A stretch of 64,000 nucleotides of DNA, from NCBI RefSeq assembly GCF_007197995.1, contig NZ_VKKH01000002.1, positions 434,001-498,000 on the forward strand. The letters run 5' to 3'. The notes under the pieces were generated by a model that was not told the origin of the DNA, made no database searches, and worked only from the letters and a program-made list of their open reading frames with translations. Positions 15,945 through 24,837 of this stretch are shown here, in pieces (positions within the stretch are counted from its first letter, which is position 1; each line of letters opens with the position of its first letter). The DNA comes from Aliiglaciecola sp. M165. Its GTDB lineage: Bacteria > Pseudomonadota > Gammaproteobacteria > Enterobacterales > Alteromonadaceae. Made by a program: the position numbers and the translations under genes.

Positions 15945-18122
15945 ATGCCAATTTCCGACTCCGTCACTCCAAGCAACAACTATGTAATTCATCGCTCTTC
16001 AAACACTAATAACTATTCCTTGTATCAGTTTTCTCCAGATAAAGCGGAATTATTTACGCCCGTTGCCACTGACCAACCCGGTACATTCGACGAATCATGG
16101 CAGTTTATCCAAAGTGGGCAATACGTTTTGCAATGGGGACCACTTACTCAACAAGCCGGCAAAAATGGATATCCTTTTAAAGTCGTTAAGTTTGATCCCG
16201 CTTCATCTGACCCTTTGAATGAGACCTCGATACAAAGTGGTTTCTGGGATAAAAACAAATTCTTTGATTACCGTGCGTATTACAGTACCGACCCAAATCA
16301 AGGCAACAATATCGAACTCACGTCTGTGGGCAGTTTTGTATTGAACACGCTTTTTTCCGAGGGGCGAGGGACCTTTCGATTGTTCAATTTTGATGCTTGC
16401 CCGACGCCCACCGGTCCGCAAGATCCTTTGCCAAGTTATTTTGGATTGGGTCAAGGGAACTTCCCCCTTATTAAAAAGGGTCATACGTTAATACCAATCG
16501 GAAACTACGTGCTTGACCGCCACCCCGATGGGCACAGTTTCACGATATGGAGCTTTGATCCCCAACAGCCGGTCCCACTTTCTCTGCCGGCAATTACTCA
16601 AGGCCGTTGGTCCGATATCAACCACGAACACCAATTGATCGCGATTGGTGATGTCATTTTGGATTGGCGCAAACGTGATAATTACTACAGATTGTGGTCA
16701 TTCAACCCCGATTCCGACAGCGGCTTGGTCGGCCCATTAAGAGAGGGAACCTTACCTGACTACATTGACAATGATTCACTGCTCACGCCATTCCAGTCTA
16801 TTGCACCGGTACAAACTGCCCCAGCTCCATCTGCCGGAAGTATGGAATTTATGCGCAGTAAAATTAAACATGTTGTGTATTACATGGTGGAAAGTCGTTC
16901 CTTCGACAATGTGTTGGGTTGGCTCTACGAAAAAGATGAGGAAAAGTGCCATTTTATTGGTTCAGATCAGCCCTTCGAAGGCGCCAGCACGGAAGATTAC
17001 AATGAATTTCAGGGCGACAAAATTAAGGTCAGCAAATTCAAAGACGGTCAATTAAGTGATCAGTGGAATTTGATGGCTTTACAACAAGATCCTTTTCATA
17101 ACACGATGGACGGATTACAACAGATGTTCACTGACGTTGAAGGTTATTGGCAGAATGGCCAACCTGATATGGGAGGATTTGTTCTGAATAACGCCAACCC
17201 TCAAGTCATGGAAACCTTCTCTGCTGAGCAACTTCCGGTGTTAAACGGGCTTGCCAAAGCTTTTGCTGTGTCTGATCAGTGGTTCTGCTCTATGCCGGGC
17301 GGTACAGACGTGAATCGCGGGTTCTCTGTGACCGGGTCAGCTTACAATAAGTTAGGTACTTGGGAGGGGGGCGATGCCTACGAATATTTTCCAGACTCGC
17401 CACATCGCCAATCTATTTGGAAGGTCCTTTGGAATTACGGAATTAGTGACTGGAAGATTTATTATTCAATGGAATGGAAAGGGGGTATTTTCACCAATCA
17501 ATTGTACCTCAAAGGCCAAATCCCCACGGTGGACGCCAACCCTGATGATTATTTTGCACAGTTCGATCAGTTTATTACCGATGCCAAATCAGGCTCATTA
17601 CCGGCGTTTAGCTATTTGGAGCCTTACTGGTACAAGAAAAAGGGTACAACGTCTTATCACCCAGGCTGCGATTTAGTTCCTGCGGAGGTTGCCCTAAATT
17701 CAATTTATAATGCCATCAAACAAGGACCTGCATGGGAAGAGACATTGTTAGTTGTCACCTTCGACAAAAATAATGGAATTTATGATCACGTTAAGCCTCC
17801 TTATGCGCGGAAACCCTGGCCAAATGACTTAAATAACGGATTTTCTTATAACTTAATGGGGCCAAGAGTGCCCGCCGTTTTTGTTTCTCCGTGGATAAAA
17901 CCTCACACCGTTTTACGTTCAGAACAAGACGCGCCATTTGATTCCACTTCTTTTGCTGCCACGTTGTTACATTGGTTTGGGATCCCTAAAGACAAATGGG
18001 CACTCGGAGATAGGATGGAAGTTGCCCCAACATTCGAATCCGTATTTCAACAATCTCAAGCACGCACTGATGCGCCAAACCTAGTTCCACCCTATGACAA
18101 AACCTACCCAAAAAAGGAATAA
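15945..18122 (+). CDS. Phosphoesterase-family protein (phospholipase C/AcpA type) with N-terminal repeat domain and altered metal site
   Basis: A 725-residue protein. Residues ~310-700 match the phosphoesterase family of bacterial phospholipase C and acid phosphatase AcpA: KHVVYYMVESRSFDNVLGW, then FCSMPGGTDVNRGFSVTGS, then TLLVVTFDKNNGIYDHV and GPRVPAVFVSPW. Two usual metal-ligand positions differ: ENRS is ESRS (Ser317) and DE-x-DG is DKNNG (Lys608). Residues 1-300 are several repeats of about 50-60 residues with G-x-Y-V-L-x(n)-W-S-F-x-P. There is no signal peptide, unlike secreted phospholipases. It heads a co-directional block with four genes. Whether it is catalytic is uncertain. Confidence 0.8.
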   Translation: MPISDSVTPSNNYVIHRSSNTNNYSLYQFSPDKAELFTPVATDQPGTFDESWQFIQSGQYVLQWGPLTQQAGKNGYPFKVVKFDPASSDPLNETSIQSGFWDKNKFFDYRAYYSTDPNQGNNIELTSVGSFVLNTLFSEGRGTFRLFNFDACPTPTGPQDPLPSYFGLGQGNFPLIKKGHTLIPIGNYVLDRHPDGHSFTIWSFDPQQPVPLSLPAITQGRWSDINHEHQLIAIGDVILDWRKRDNYYRLWSFNPDSDSGLVGPLREGTLPDYIDNDSLLTPFQSIAPVQTAPAPSAGSMEFMRSKIKHVVYYMVESRSFDNVLGWLYEKDEEKCHFIGSDQPFEGASTEDYNEFQGDKIKVSKFKDGQLSDQWNLMALQQDPFHNTMDGLQQMFTDVEGYWQNGQPDMGGFVLNNANPQVMETFSAEQLPVLNGLAKAFAVSDQWFCSMPGGTDVNRGFSVTGSAYNKLGTWEGGDAYEYFPDSPHRQSIWKVLWNYGISDWKIYYSMEWKGGIFTNQLYLKGQIPTVDANPDDYFAQFDQFITDAKSGSLPAFSYLEPYWYKKKGTTSYHPGCDLVPAEVALNSIYNAIKQGPAWEETLLVVTFDKNNGIYDHVKPPYARKPWPNDLNNGFSYNLMGPRVPAVFVSPWIKPHTVLRSEQDAPFDSTSFAATLLHWFGIPKDKWALGDRMEVAPTFESVFQQSQARTDAPNLVPPYDKTYPKKE

Positions 18123-18209
18123 ATCTTTTATGTTGAAACCCCAGTCTGGTATGTTGTGTTCTGCGTGTTTTGCAACTCTTCAATGTAAGGATAGTCAGTA
18201 GTCGTCAAC

Positions 18210-19013
18210 ATGATTCATTACTTTGGATTTGGCTCTAATATGAACATAGCGTCGCTGCGCGCCAAAGGCGTTGTGCCGCTGTCGTCAAGGCGTGCGAAGC
18301 TAACAGGTTGGCGTTTGAAATTTAACGTTGAGCATTTTTTTCGCCATGAGGGCGGCGTGGGCAATATCGAATATACCGGATGTGAAAACGATCAGGTTCT
18401 GGGCATGTTGCACATATGTGATTCCACCGCATTACCTTACCTTGATGACGCAGAGGCTTATGGATACGGCTATGATAGGATTGAGGTTAATGTTAGCGTA
18501 CTTGATGACCCACAAAAGCCGTCGCAGGCCACAACTTATATAGGTATGCCAGCATTCATCAATAACCAATGCCTGCCGAGCCAACGCTACCTAAATATTG
18601 TTGTAAAAGGTGCAACGGAAGCAGGTTTAGATGCAACTTACATACGTCAACTAATGACGCACCCTGTTCACCAACCGCAGTATTACCCAAAATTTACGCT
18701 GCCTGCTGGAGAGCATCCTGAATTCAATGCAAGCATGTTAACATCGCAACCGCTTTATACGGCACTGCATGGCTGTGTCTTTGATATGTCCGATGCTCAA
18801 CCTCGACACGAATTTTTAAAGGGATTCTTTGGTGGTAGAGACATGACCCTTTTTCACTTACAACGCATGGATACCAGTACGCAGGACGAGTCGCTGGACA
18901 TGATACGCCACGGACGACTTAATGAAGCTCAGCAACATTACCTCGACGCTTATTTGCATGAATATGCCAGAGAATACCGCTTTGTTGGGCATTACAATTA
19001 TGAACTCGACTAA
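18210..19013 (+). CDS. Gamma-glutamylcyclotransferase-like protein
   Basis: A 267-residue protein with the start YFGFGSNMNIASL, the substrate-binding YGSN-type loop of the gamma-glutamylcyclotransferase/AIG2 fold. The catalytic Glu probably lies in LDDAEAYGYGYDRIEV (about residues 78-93). Known enzymes release pyroglutamate from gamma-glutamyl peptides or amines. The C-terminal ~100 residues (ALHGCVFDMSDAQPRHEFLKGFFGGRDMTLF) are additional to the fold. It lies 87 bp after the phosphoesterase gene and 10 bp before the DUF4336-like gene. Substrate unknown. Confidence 0.82.
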   Translation: MIHYFGFGSNMNIASLRAKGVVPLSSRRAKLTGWRLKFNVEHFFRHEGGVGNIEYTGCENDQVLGMLHICDSTALPYLDDAEAYGYGYDRIEVNVSVLDDPQKPSQATTYIGMPAFINNQCLPSQRYLNIVVKGATEAGLDATYIRQLMTHPVHQPQYYPKFTLPAGEHPEFNASMLTSQPLYTALHGCVFDMSDAQPRHEFLKGFFGGRDMTLFHLQRMDTSTQDESLDMIRHGRLNEAQQHYLDAYLHEYAREYRFVGHYNYELD

Positions 19014-19023
19014 GGTAGTAAAT

Positions 19024-19740
19024 ATGTCTCATTTCCCTGACGCACTGTCGCATGGCACATTTGACGAAGTTTTTCCTAACATTTTTTGTGTGACTGGCAG
19101 CATGGAAACCGTTCTGATGGACAAAGACTGGCAGTTTAGCAGAAACATGGTTGTCGTTAGGGAAGGAAAGCGCCTAATCATTTTGAACAGTATTCGGCTT
19201 GATGAAGAAGGATTGAATCACTTAGACTCGTTGGGAAGTGTAACAGATGTTATCCGCGTAGGTGCTCTACATGGGCGCGATGATGCATTTTACCTAGACC
19301 GATATCAAGCCACATACTGGACCTTGCCTGGGATTGATCCTGAGCATAACTGCCATGACGTGCAGGTACTAAACACAGATTCGGTGTTACCTATCGCTGA
19401 TGCTTCTGTGTTTATGTTTGAAAAGACCCAAGTGCCGGAAAGTATCATTCTATTGTCTCGAGAAGGAGGCATATTAATCGGATGCGATGCGATTCAAAAC
19501 TGGGAAAAAGCAGACCGCTATTTTTCTGCACAATCCACTGAAATGATGCAGGAGATGGGCTTTTTTACCCCAGCGAATGTTGGTCCAGTTTGGCAGCAGG
19601 TCGCATGCCCAGTTGCCGATGATTTTATCCGTTTAAAATCTCTGACCTTCAAGCATGCACTATGTGGCCATGGCAAACCCTTGCTGAACACCGCAAAAGA
19701 AGACTTCGTTAATACGTTTTCGCGATTGTTCAACATCTGA
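19024..19740 (+). CDS. DUF4336-like (metallo-beta-lactamase-related) protein
   Basis: A 238-residue protein. The layout FSRNMVVVREGKRLIILNSIRLDEEGLNHLDSLGSVTDVIRVGALHGRDDAFYLDRY resembles DUF4336, a metallo-beta-lactamase-like fold. The canonical HxHxDH zinc motif is absent; only isolated His residues remain (ALHGRDD, FKHALCGHGKP), so it is probably not a normal hydrolase. I chose the ATG at 19024 after AAGGTAG; in-frame starts at 19000 and 18922 would overlap the upstream gene. It is 18 bp before the pseudokinase gene. Function unknown. Confidence 0.68.
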   Translation: MSHFPDALSHGTFDEVFPNIFCVTGSMETVLMDKDWQFSRNMVVVREGKRLIILNSIRLDEEGLNHLDSLGSVTDVIRVGALHGRDDAFYLDRYQATYWTLPGIDPEHNCHDVQVLNTDSVLPIADASVFMFEKTQVPESIILLSREGGILIGCDAIQNWEKADRYFSAQSTEMMQEMGFFTPANVGPVWQQVACPVADDFIRLKSLTFKHALCGHGKPLLNTAKEDFVNTFSRLFNI

Positions 19741-19758
19741 TCATTTTGAGACATTGCT

Positions 19759-22700
19759 GTGACAAAAACTAGCCGAACGCTTGCACTTCCGGGATATAAA
19801 ATAGGCCGTGTTCATTCACAACATGGTGACCGAGTTGCGTTTTTTGCCTGTCGTGAACACGACAATATTAACGTTGTCATTGAAACACTGAATACCGACT
19901 ACCCGAGCCGCAGGCAAATTGCAGAAATTCGTCGAGAAGGTGCTATTTGCCAGCGTTTAATAGACGTTGAAGGTATATGCAGTGTTCACGCGATGTTGCC
20001 TCATGGGAGTGGTAATTTAGCCTTGGTCTTTGACCCGTATGAGATGTCACTTAGAGGCTGCCTTCTCAAAGCAAAAGGCAACGCGTTACCCGTTAAAGAT
20101 GTTATAGATATTGCTTTGCCTTTAGCTGCGACACTTGGTCGTTTGCACAAAAAAGGCATTGTGCACAAAGCCATCACCCCAGAAAATATTCTGATAAACC
20201 CCATCAGCAAAAAACTGGCATTATCGGGGTTTGGAATTTCTTCTGAACTTGGACAAGAACCACAGGCTGCGCAGATATCGAGGCAACCGCAAGGTGAACT
20301 GCCTTATGTTTCACCTGAGCAAACGGGCCGTATGAATAGGGATTTAGATTACCGTTCTGACTATTACTCTTTGGGTGTCGTATTGTACGAGTTACTCACC
20401 GGCCGGCGTCCTTTCAGGGCCAACAGTTTATTAGAATGGGTACACTGTCATATTAGCCAGCAACCAACACCGCCTCACGAATTATTGGCGTCTATTCCAC
20501 TAACGCTATCCGACATTGTCATGAAGCTAATGTCAAAAAACCCAGATAGTCGATACCAAAGTGCTAGGGGCCTTATCCACGATTTGGAACAAATAAACGT
20601 CGCAATTAGCCAAGGAGAACAGTGCTATATTTCAGAGTTGGGAGAGATGGATAATGCCCACACTTTCCTAGTTCCACAAGGGTTGTATGGACGAGAAGAG
20701 GAACTAAATCAGCTACTCGCCTTGTACGAAGAAGCAATATCAGGTCATACCCGTTTCTGTCTGGTTCACGGCTTTTCGGGAGTGGGTAAGACAGCATTGG
20801 TTAACGAACTCGACAAATATCAAACCAGAGAACGTGGCTTTGTCGTGCAAGGAAAGTTCGACCAATACCATCAAGGTGATACTTATTCGACATTCGGCAA
20901 CACGTTAAAAGGACTTGTTCACCAAATACTGCTCGAACCGGAAGAGCGGCTCAGTGACTGGCGAGTAAAAATACAAGACGCGCTGACAACTAACGCAGCG
21001 CTAGTCGTCAACATTGTGCCAGAACTGGCCATCATCATTGGTGAGCAGCCCGATGTGGTAGAGCTGCCTCCAGCAGAGGCGAAAAATCGTTTACACCTTG
21101 TGCTGACCGACTTTCTTAGCGTTTTTGCCGACAAAGGTCATCCTGTGGTGCTATTTTTGGACGATCTGCAATGGTGCGACTTACCGACGTTGCATTTGCT
21201 CAAGCATATAGTGAGTAACAAAGAGCAATGTCATCTTCTACTAATCGGCGCTTATCGGAGTAACGAAGTGTCTGTAGGCCATCCACTACAACGCATGTTA
21301 GACGACCTAAGCCATCAAACTAATATTGCCCAATTACCTGTGCAGCCCTTGAAAAAAGAGTCTGTGGCAGAGTTGGTGGCCGATGCCCTATCCCGTCCAA
21401 TAGACGACGTTCGACCATTGAGCGACGAACTTTTTCAAAAGGCACTCGGCAATCCATTTTTCACCAACGAATTACTCCGTCATCTGCATAAAATTGGTGC
21501 CATTTCACCCGATCCAAACTCTGACAGTTGGCATTTTGACCTAAGCAGCGCAGATTGGCGAAGCGTGAGCGATAATGTCGTTGAGTTCATGATTGCTAGC
21601 TTGAGAGAGTTAGACCAAAGTACACAAAACCTTTTGCAATTGGCAGCATGTATAGGTGGCCGGTTTGACCTGAAAACCTTAGCGCAAATCTATCAAAAAC
21701 CGATTGATGAAACAGCCAGCGCGCTTTTGCCTGCATTGCAACAGTACACAATCCGACCACTACACAATGACTATCGATTGATCGCAGAAAGTCGCGAAAT
21801 GTTAGATTTTGAAGCGCTTTACAGTTTTCAGCATGACCGGGTCCAACAGGCCGCATACAGCTTAATTGAGAAATCTAAACTCAGTGAAGTTCACTGGTCA
21901 ATTGGACAGATTTTGTTGCAGCAGCATCATAAGCATATCCCAGCGGATGATTTAATAGACATTGTTGAGCATCTCAATGCTGGGCGTGAGTTAATCGTTT
22001 CCAGTAGCGAAAAAGTCCAACTTGCAAAGCACAATTTACGTGCGGGACAACGGGCAAGGAGCGCATCTGCCTACGAGGTCGCTCTGGACTATGTCACCAT
22101 TGCAAAGGAATTAATGGACTCAAGTGTTTCGAAAAACGAATCCGAATTTATGCGACTGCTTGCTACAGAATTGCAGTTATGCAACTACCTCACCGGGCGA
22201 ACCGAAGCTGCGGATAAATGGTTGCAGGTCATGCTTGAGCAAGCCTGTAGTAATCTGGAAAAAAGTGAAGTCCTCGCTATTCGCACCAGGCAATTTGCGA
22301 CCCTTGGTCGTATGCAAGAGTCTGTGCAATCGGCGATTGAGGGCCTTGCGCTACTGGGTATTGAGTTTCCTAGCCATCCCGATGAAACAGATATTGCCTA
22401 TGAACGAAAATTGGTTATTGAGAATTTGGGGGGGCGAAGCATTGAAAGTCTGGTCAACGCACCAGAAGAAACTAACCAAGAAACCTTGGTTGCAATGCGT
22501 TTGTTCATGGAAGTGTTTGCGGCAGCATTTCTGTCTGGCACCGGGAAAACTTTTCCTTATCTCGTGCTCAAGTCAGTGAATTTGTCTTTGCGCAGTGGTT
22601 TGTGCCCTGAATCTGCATTTGCCTATGCGTCTTACGGGATGATTTTATGTGGAGAGTTGGACGAACCCGCTCTGGGCTATGAATTTGGAAAAGTTGGATT

Positions 22701-24822
22701 GGCCATCAACGAAAAACTGGGCGATTTGAAGTTAAAAGCACGAGTGATTTATCTGTATGCTATGTTTGTTCACCATTGGAGTGAGCATTGGTCCACACTC
22801 ACTCCTTGGTTTAAAAAAGGCATTGAAGCTGGATATCAGACCGGAGACTTGCTCTATTTAGCTTACAGCGCTCAAGATTGCGTAATATGGGATCCTCAAC
22901 TCGACCTGGAAACTGCGCACCGTAAACACCTTGATAATCTAGCTATCGTGCGGGAATGCGCCTATCAAGACTCTTTGGATTCAGGAACCTTGTTTTTGCA
23001 GTTGCAGCGAAACCTGTTAGGACTCACGACCAGCCCAACAAGCTTTAACGACAAAGACTTTGACGAGCAAACCTGTTTGCTTGGCATGCAAAAAAGAGGC
23101 TTTAAAACAGGACTTGCGAATTATCACATATACAAGGCGGAAGCGTGTTTTTTACACGGAGCATACGACAAGGCGATGACGCATCTACAAGAGCAAGATA
23201 AGCTTATTCAATCTGCAATGTCGCTCCCGCAATTAGTCAGATATTACCTTGTGGCGAATCTGACTCTCGCAGAACAATATCACAATATGTCCGAGTCTCA
23301 GCAAGCCGATACGCTAGACAGAATGCAAAAAGATCTTATGCGCATGAGTCGTTGGGCGGACAATTGTGAAGCAAATTTCCGACACCTTTTCTATCTTATG
23401 TCAGCAGAAATCGAGCAGGTATCTGGTAAATTGCATCGCGCTTTAGATCTGTTCGATAAGTCGATTGAATTGGCACAAAAACACGGCTTTCTTCGAGATG
23501 AAGCCATCGCCAGTGAGCGTGCGGCAAGATTACTAATAGGTTCAGGTAAGTGGCGCAGTGCAGAAGGTTATCTACGTGGAGCGTATCGAATTTTTGACCG
23601 ATGGGGCGCACACCGCAAAGTCAAGCAATTGGAACTTGAGTTTCCGGTTCTTCGAGACATGTTATCGCCAATAAAAAATTCTGAACAAGGGAATATTCAC
23701 GCAGATATTGACTTGGCGTCGGTGCTCAAAGCATCGCGGGCAATTTCTGGTGAAATAAGGTTGGATCAACTTCTCCAAAACGCCATTCATATTTTGCTCG
23801 AAAATGCTGGCGCTCAATGGGGATGTTTAATCGCCTGCGAACAGCGGTTGTTAAAAGTAGAAAGTGCGATATTACCAGAACCAGCCCTTGATACAGATGA
23901 AGTCCCCAAACACACTCTGATATCTTTAAACGACGGTTCCTTAATTCCGGCACCCGTTAGTTTGATCATGCGAGTCCTCCATGACAATAAAGCGATTGTT
24001 CTGCATCAGGCGCACAGTGACGGTGAGTTTACTCAAGATCCTTACATTCATCGTTTTCAACCAAAATCAGTATTATGTGTTCCGATTAAACGCGCTAGAT
24101 TCGAAGGTGTTGTGTACTTAGAAAACAATCTAGCAACCGGTGTCTTTTCTCAAGAAAGGGTCGAAACCATACGTCTTCTGGCGGCGCAAGCCTCAGTTGC
24201 TATTGAAAATGCCCGTTTGTATGAGCAGGTTCAAGAGCACTCCCGCACATTGGAACAAAAGGTTGTCGAACGCACTGAACAACTTGAAAATCTCAACAAA
24301 GAGCTACAAAGGCTGGCTAATCACGATAGTTTGACTGGTGTAGCAAATCGTCGCCGAGGCGACATGTACCTTGAACAGGTATGGACCACTTTGCAGCGTG
24401 AGCAGCAACCCTTATCGATATTAATGATCGATGTTGATCATTTTAAGCATTTCAATGACAACTATGGTCATCAGAATGGCGATGCATGCTTGATCGACGT
24501 AACCAAGGCCATTCAAGCAGAGTTGCGTCGTCCAGCAGATCTTATCGCTCGTTATGGGGGCGAAGAATTCATCCTTATATTGCCTAATACTGATGCCAAA
24601 GGCGCCGAAATATTAGGGGAAAAAGCCCGTCGTGCAGTAGAAGCATTGAATATTCCACACGCCTACTCGCCAACAGGTAAAACGGTCACGGTAAGTGTCG
24701 GGGCTGCTACGGCAGTCCCTGTCATGCACACCACCGCGGAAAATCTTGTCAAACAGGCAGATAACAACCTTTACGAAGCCAAACATAGTGGACGTAATAA
24801 AGTGCTTGTGTCAGCTCAATAA
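19759..24822 (+). CDS. Pseudokinase-ATPase-TPR-GAF-diguanylate cyclase fusion
   Basis: A 1,687-residue cytoplasmic protein. Residues ~12-280 have a Ser/Thr-kinase fold, but the VAIK Lys is Glu42 (VVIETL), HRD is HKA (Ala138) and DFG is GFG (Gly157); the activation-segment block SPEQTGRMNRDLDYRSDYYSLGV is kept. Residues ~310-650 form a STAND/AAA-type ATPase with Walker A GFSGVGKT (338-345) and Walker B VVLFLDDLQWCD. Helical TPR-like repeats extend to ~1300, a GAF domain to ~1480, a coiled coil, and then GGDEF with RPAD I-site and GGEEF (1600-1604). The output is probably c-di-GMP synthesis. The start is GTG. Intact kinase versions of this architecture are known ('multi-sensor' kinases); here phosphotransfer looks lost. 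Confidence 0.9.
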   Translation: MTKTSRTLALPGYKIGRVHSQHGDRVAFFACREHDNINVVIETLNTDYPSRRQIAEIRREGAICQRLIDVEGICSVHAMLPHGSGNLALVFDPYEMSLRGCLLKAKGNALPVKDVIDIALPLAATLGRLHKKGIVHKAITPENILINPISKKLALSGFGISSELGQEPQAAQISRQPQGELPYVSPEQTGRMNRDLDYRSDYYSLGVVLYELLTGRRPFRANSLLEWVHCHISQQPTPPHELLASIPLTLSDIVMKLMSKNPDSRYQSARGLIHDLEQINVAISQGEQCYISELGEMDNAHTFLVPQGLYGREEELNQLLALYEEAISGHTRFCLVHGFSGVGKTALVNELDKYQTRERGFVVQGKFDQYHQGDTYSTFGNTLKGLVHQILLEPEERLSDWRVKIQDALTTNAALVVNIVPELAIIIGEQPDVVELPPAEAKNRLHLVLTDFLSVFADKGHPVVLFLDDLQWCDLPTLHLLKHIVSNKEQCHLLLIGAYRSNEVSVGHPLQRMLDDLSHQTNIAQLPVQPLKKESVAELVADALSRPIDDVRPLSDELFQKALGNPFFTNELLRHLHKIGAISPDPNSDSWHFDLSSADWRSVSDNVVEFMIASLRELDQSTQNLLQLAACIGGRFDLKTLAQIYQKPIDETASALLPALQQYTIRPLHNDYRLIAESREMLDFEALYSFQHDRVQQAAYSLIEKSKLSEVHWSIGQILLQQHHKHIPADDLIDIVEHLNAGRELIVSSSEKVQLAKHNLRAGQRARSASAYEVALDYVTIAKELMDSSVSKNESEFMRLLATELQLCNYLTGRTEAADKWLQVMLEQACSNLEKSEVLAIRTRQFATLGRMQESVQSAIEGLALLGIEFPSHPDETDIAYERKLVIENLGGRSIESLVNAPEETNQETLVAMRLFMEVFAAAFLSGTGKTFPYLVLKSVNLSLRSGLCPESAFAYASYGMILCGELDEPALGYEFGKVGLAINEKLGDLKLKARVIYLYAMFVHHWSEHWSTLTPWFKKGIEAGYQTGDLLYLAYSAQDCVIWDPQLDLETAHRKHLDNLAIVRECAYQDSLDSGTLFLQLQRNLLGLTTSPTSFNDKDFDEQTCLLGMQKRGFKTGLANYHIYKAEACFLHGAYDKAMTHLQEQDKLIQSAMSLPQLVRYYLVANLTLAEQYHNMSESQQADTLDRMQKDLMRMSRWADNCEANFRHLFYLMSAEIEQVSGKLHRALDLFDKSIELAQKHGFLRDEAIASERAARLLIGSGKWRSAEGYLRGAYRIFDRWGAHRKVKQLELEFPVLRDMLSPIKNSEQGNIHADIDLASVLKASRAISGEIRLDQLLQNAIHILLENAGAQWGCLIACEQRLLKVESAILPEPALDTDEVPKHTLISLNDGSLIPAPVSLIMRVLHDNKAIVLHQAHSDGEFTQDPYIHRFQPKSVLCVPIKRARFEGVVYLENNLATGVFSQERVETIRLLAAQASVAIENARLYEQVQEHSRTLEQKVVERTEQLENLNKELQRLANHDSLTGVANRRRGDMYLEQVWTTLQREQQPLSILMIDVDHFKHFNDNYGHQNGDACLIDVTKAIQAELRRPADLIARYGGEEFILILPNTDAKGAEILGEKARRAVEALNIPHAYSPTGKTVTVSVGAATAVPVMHTTAENLVKQADNNLYEAKHSGRNKVLVSAQ

Positions 24823-24837
24823 CCTACGGAATACAAC

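Noticed and set aside
22124-22579. 151-codon frame inside the pseudokinase-GGDEF gene
   Set aside because: It overlaps in another frame a well supported long gene and has no motif.
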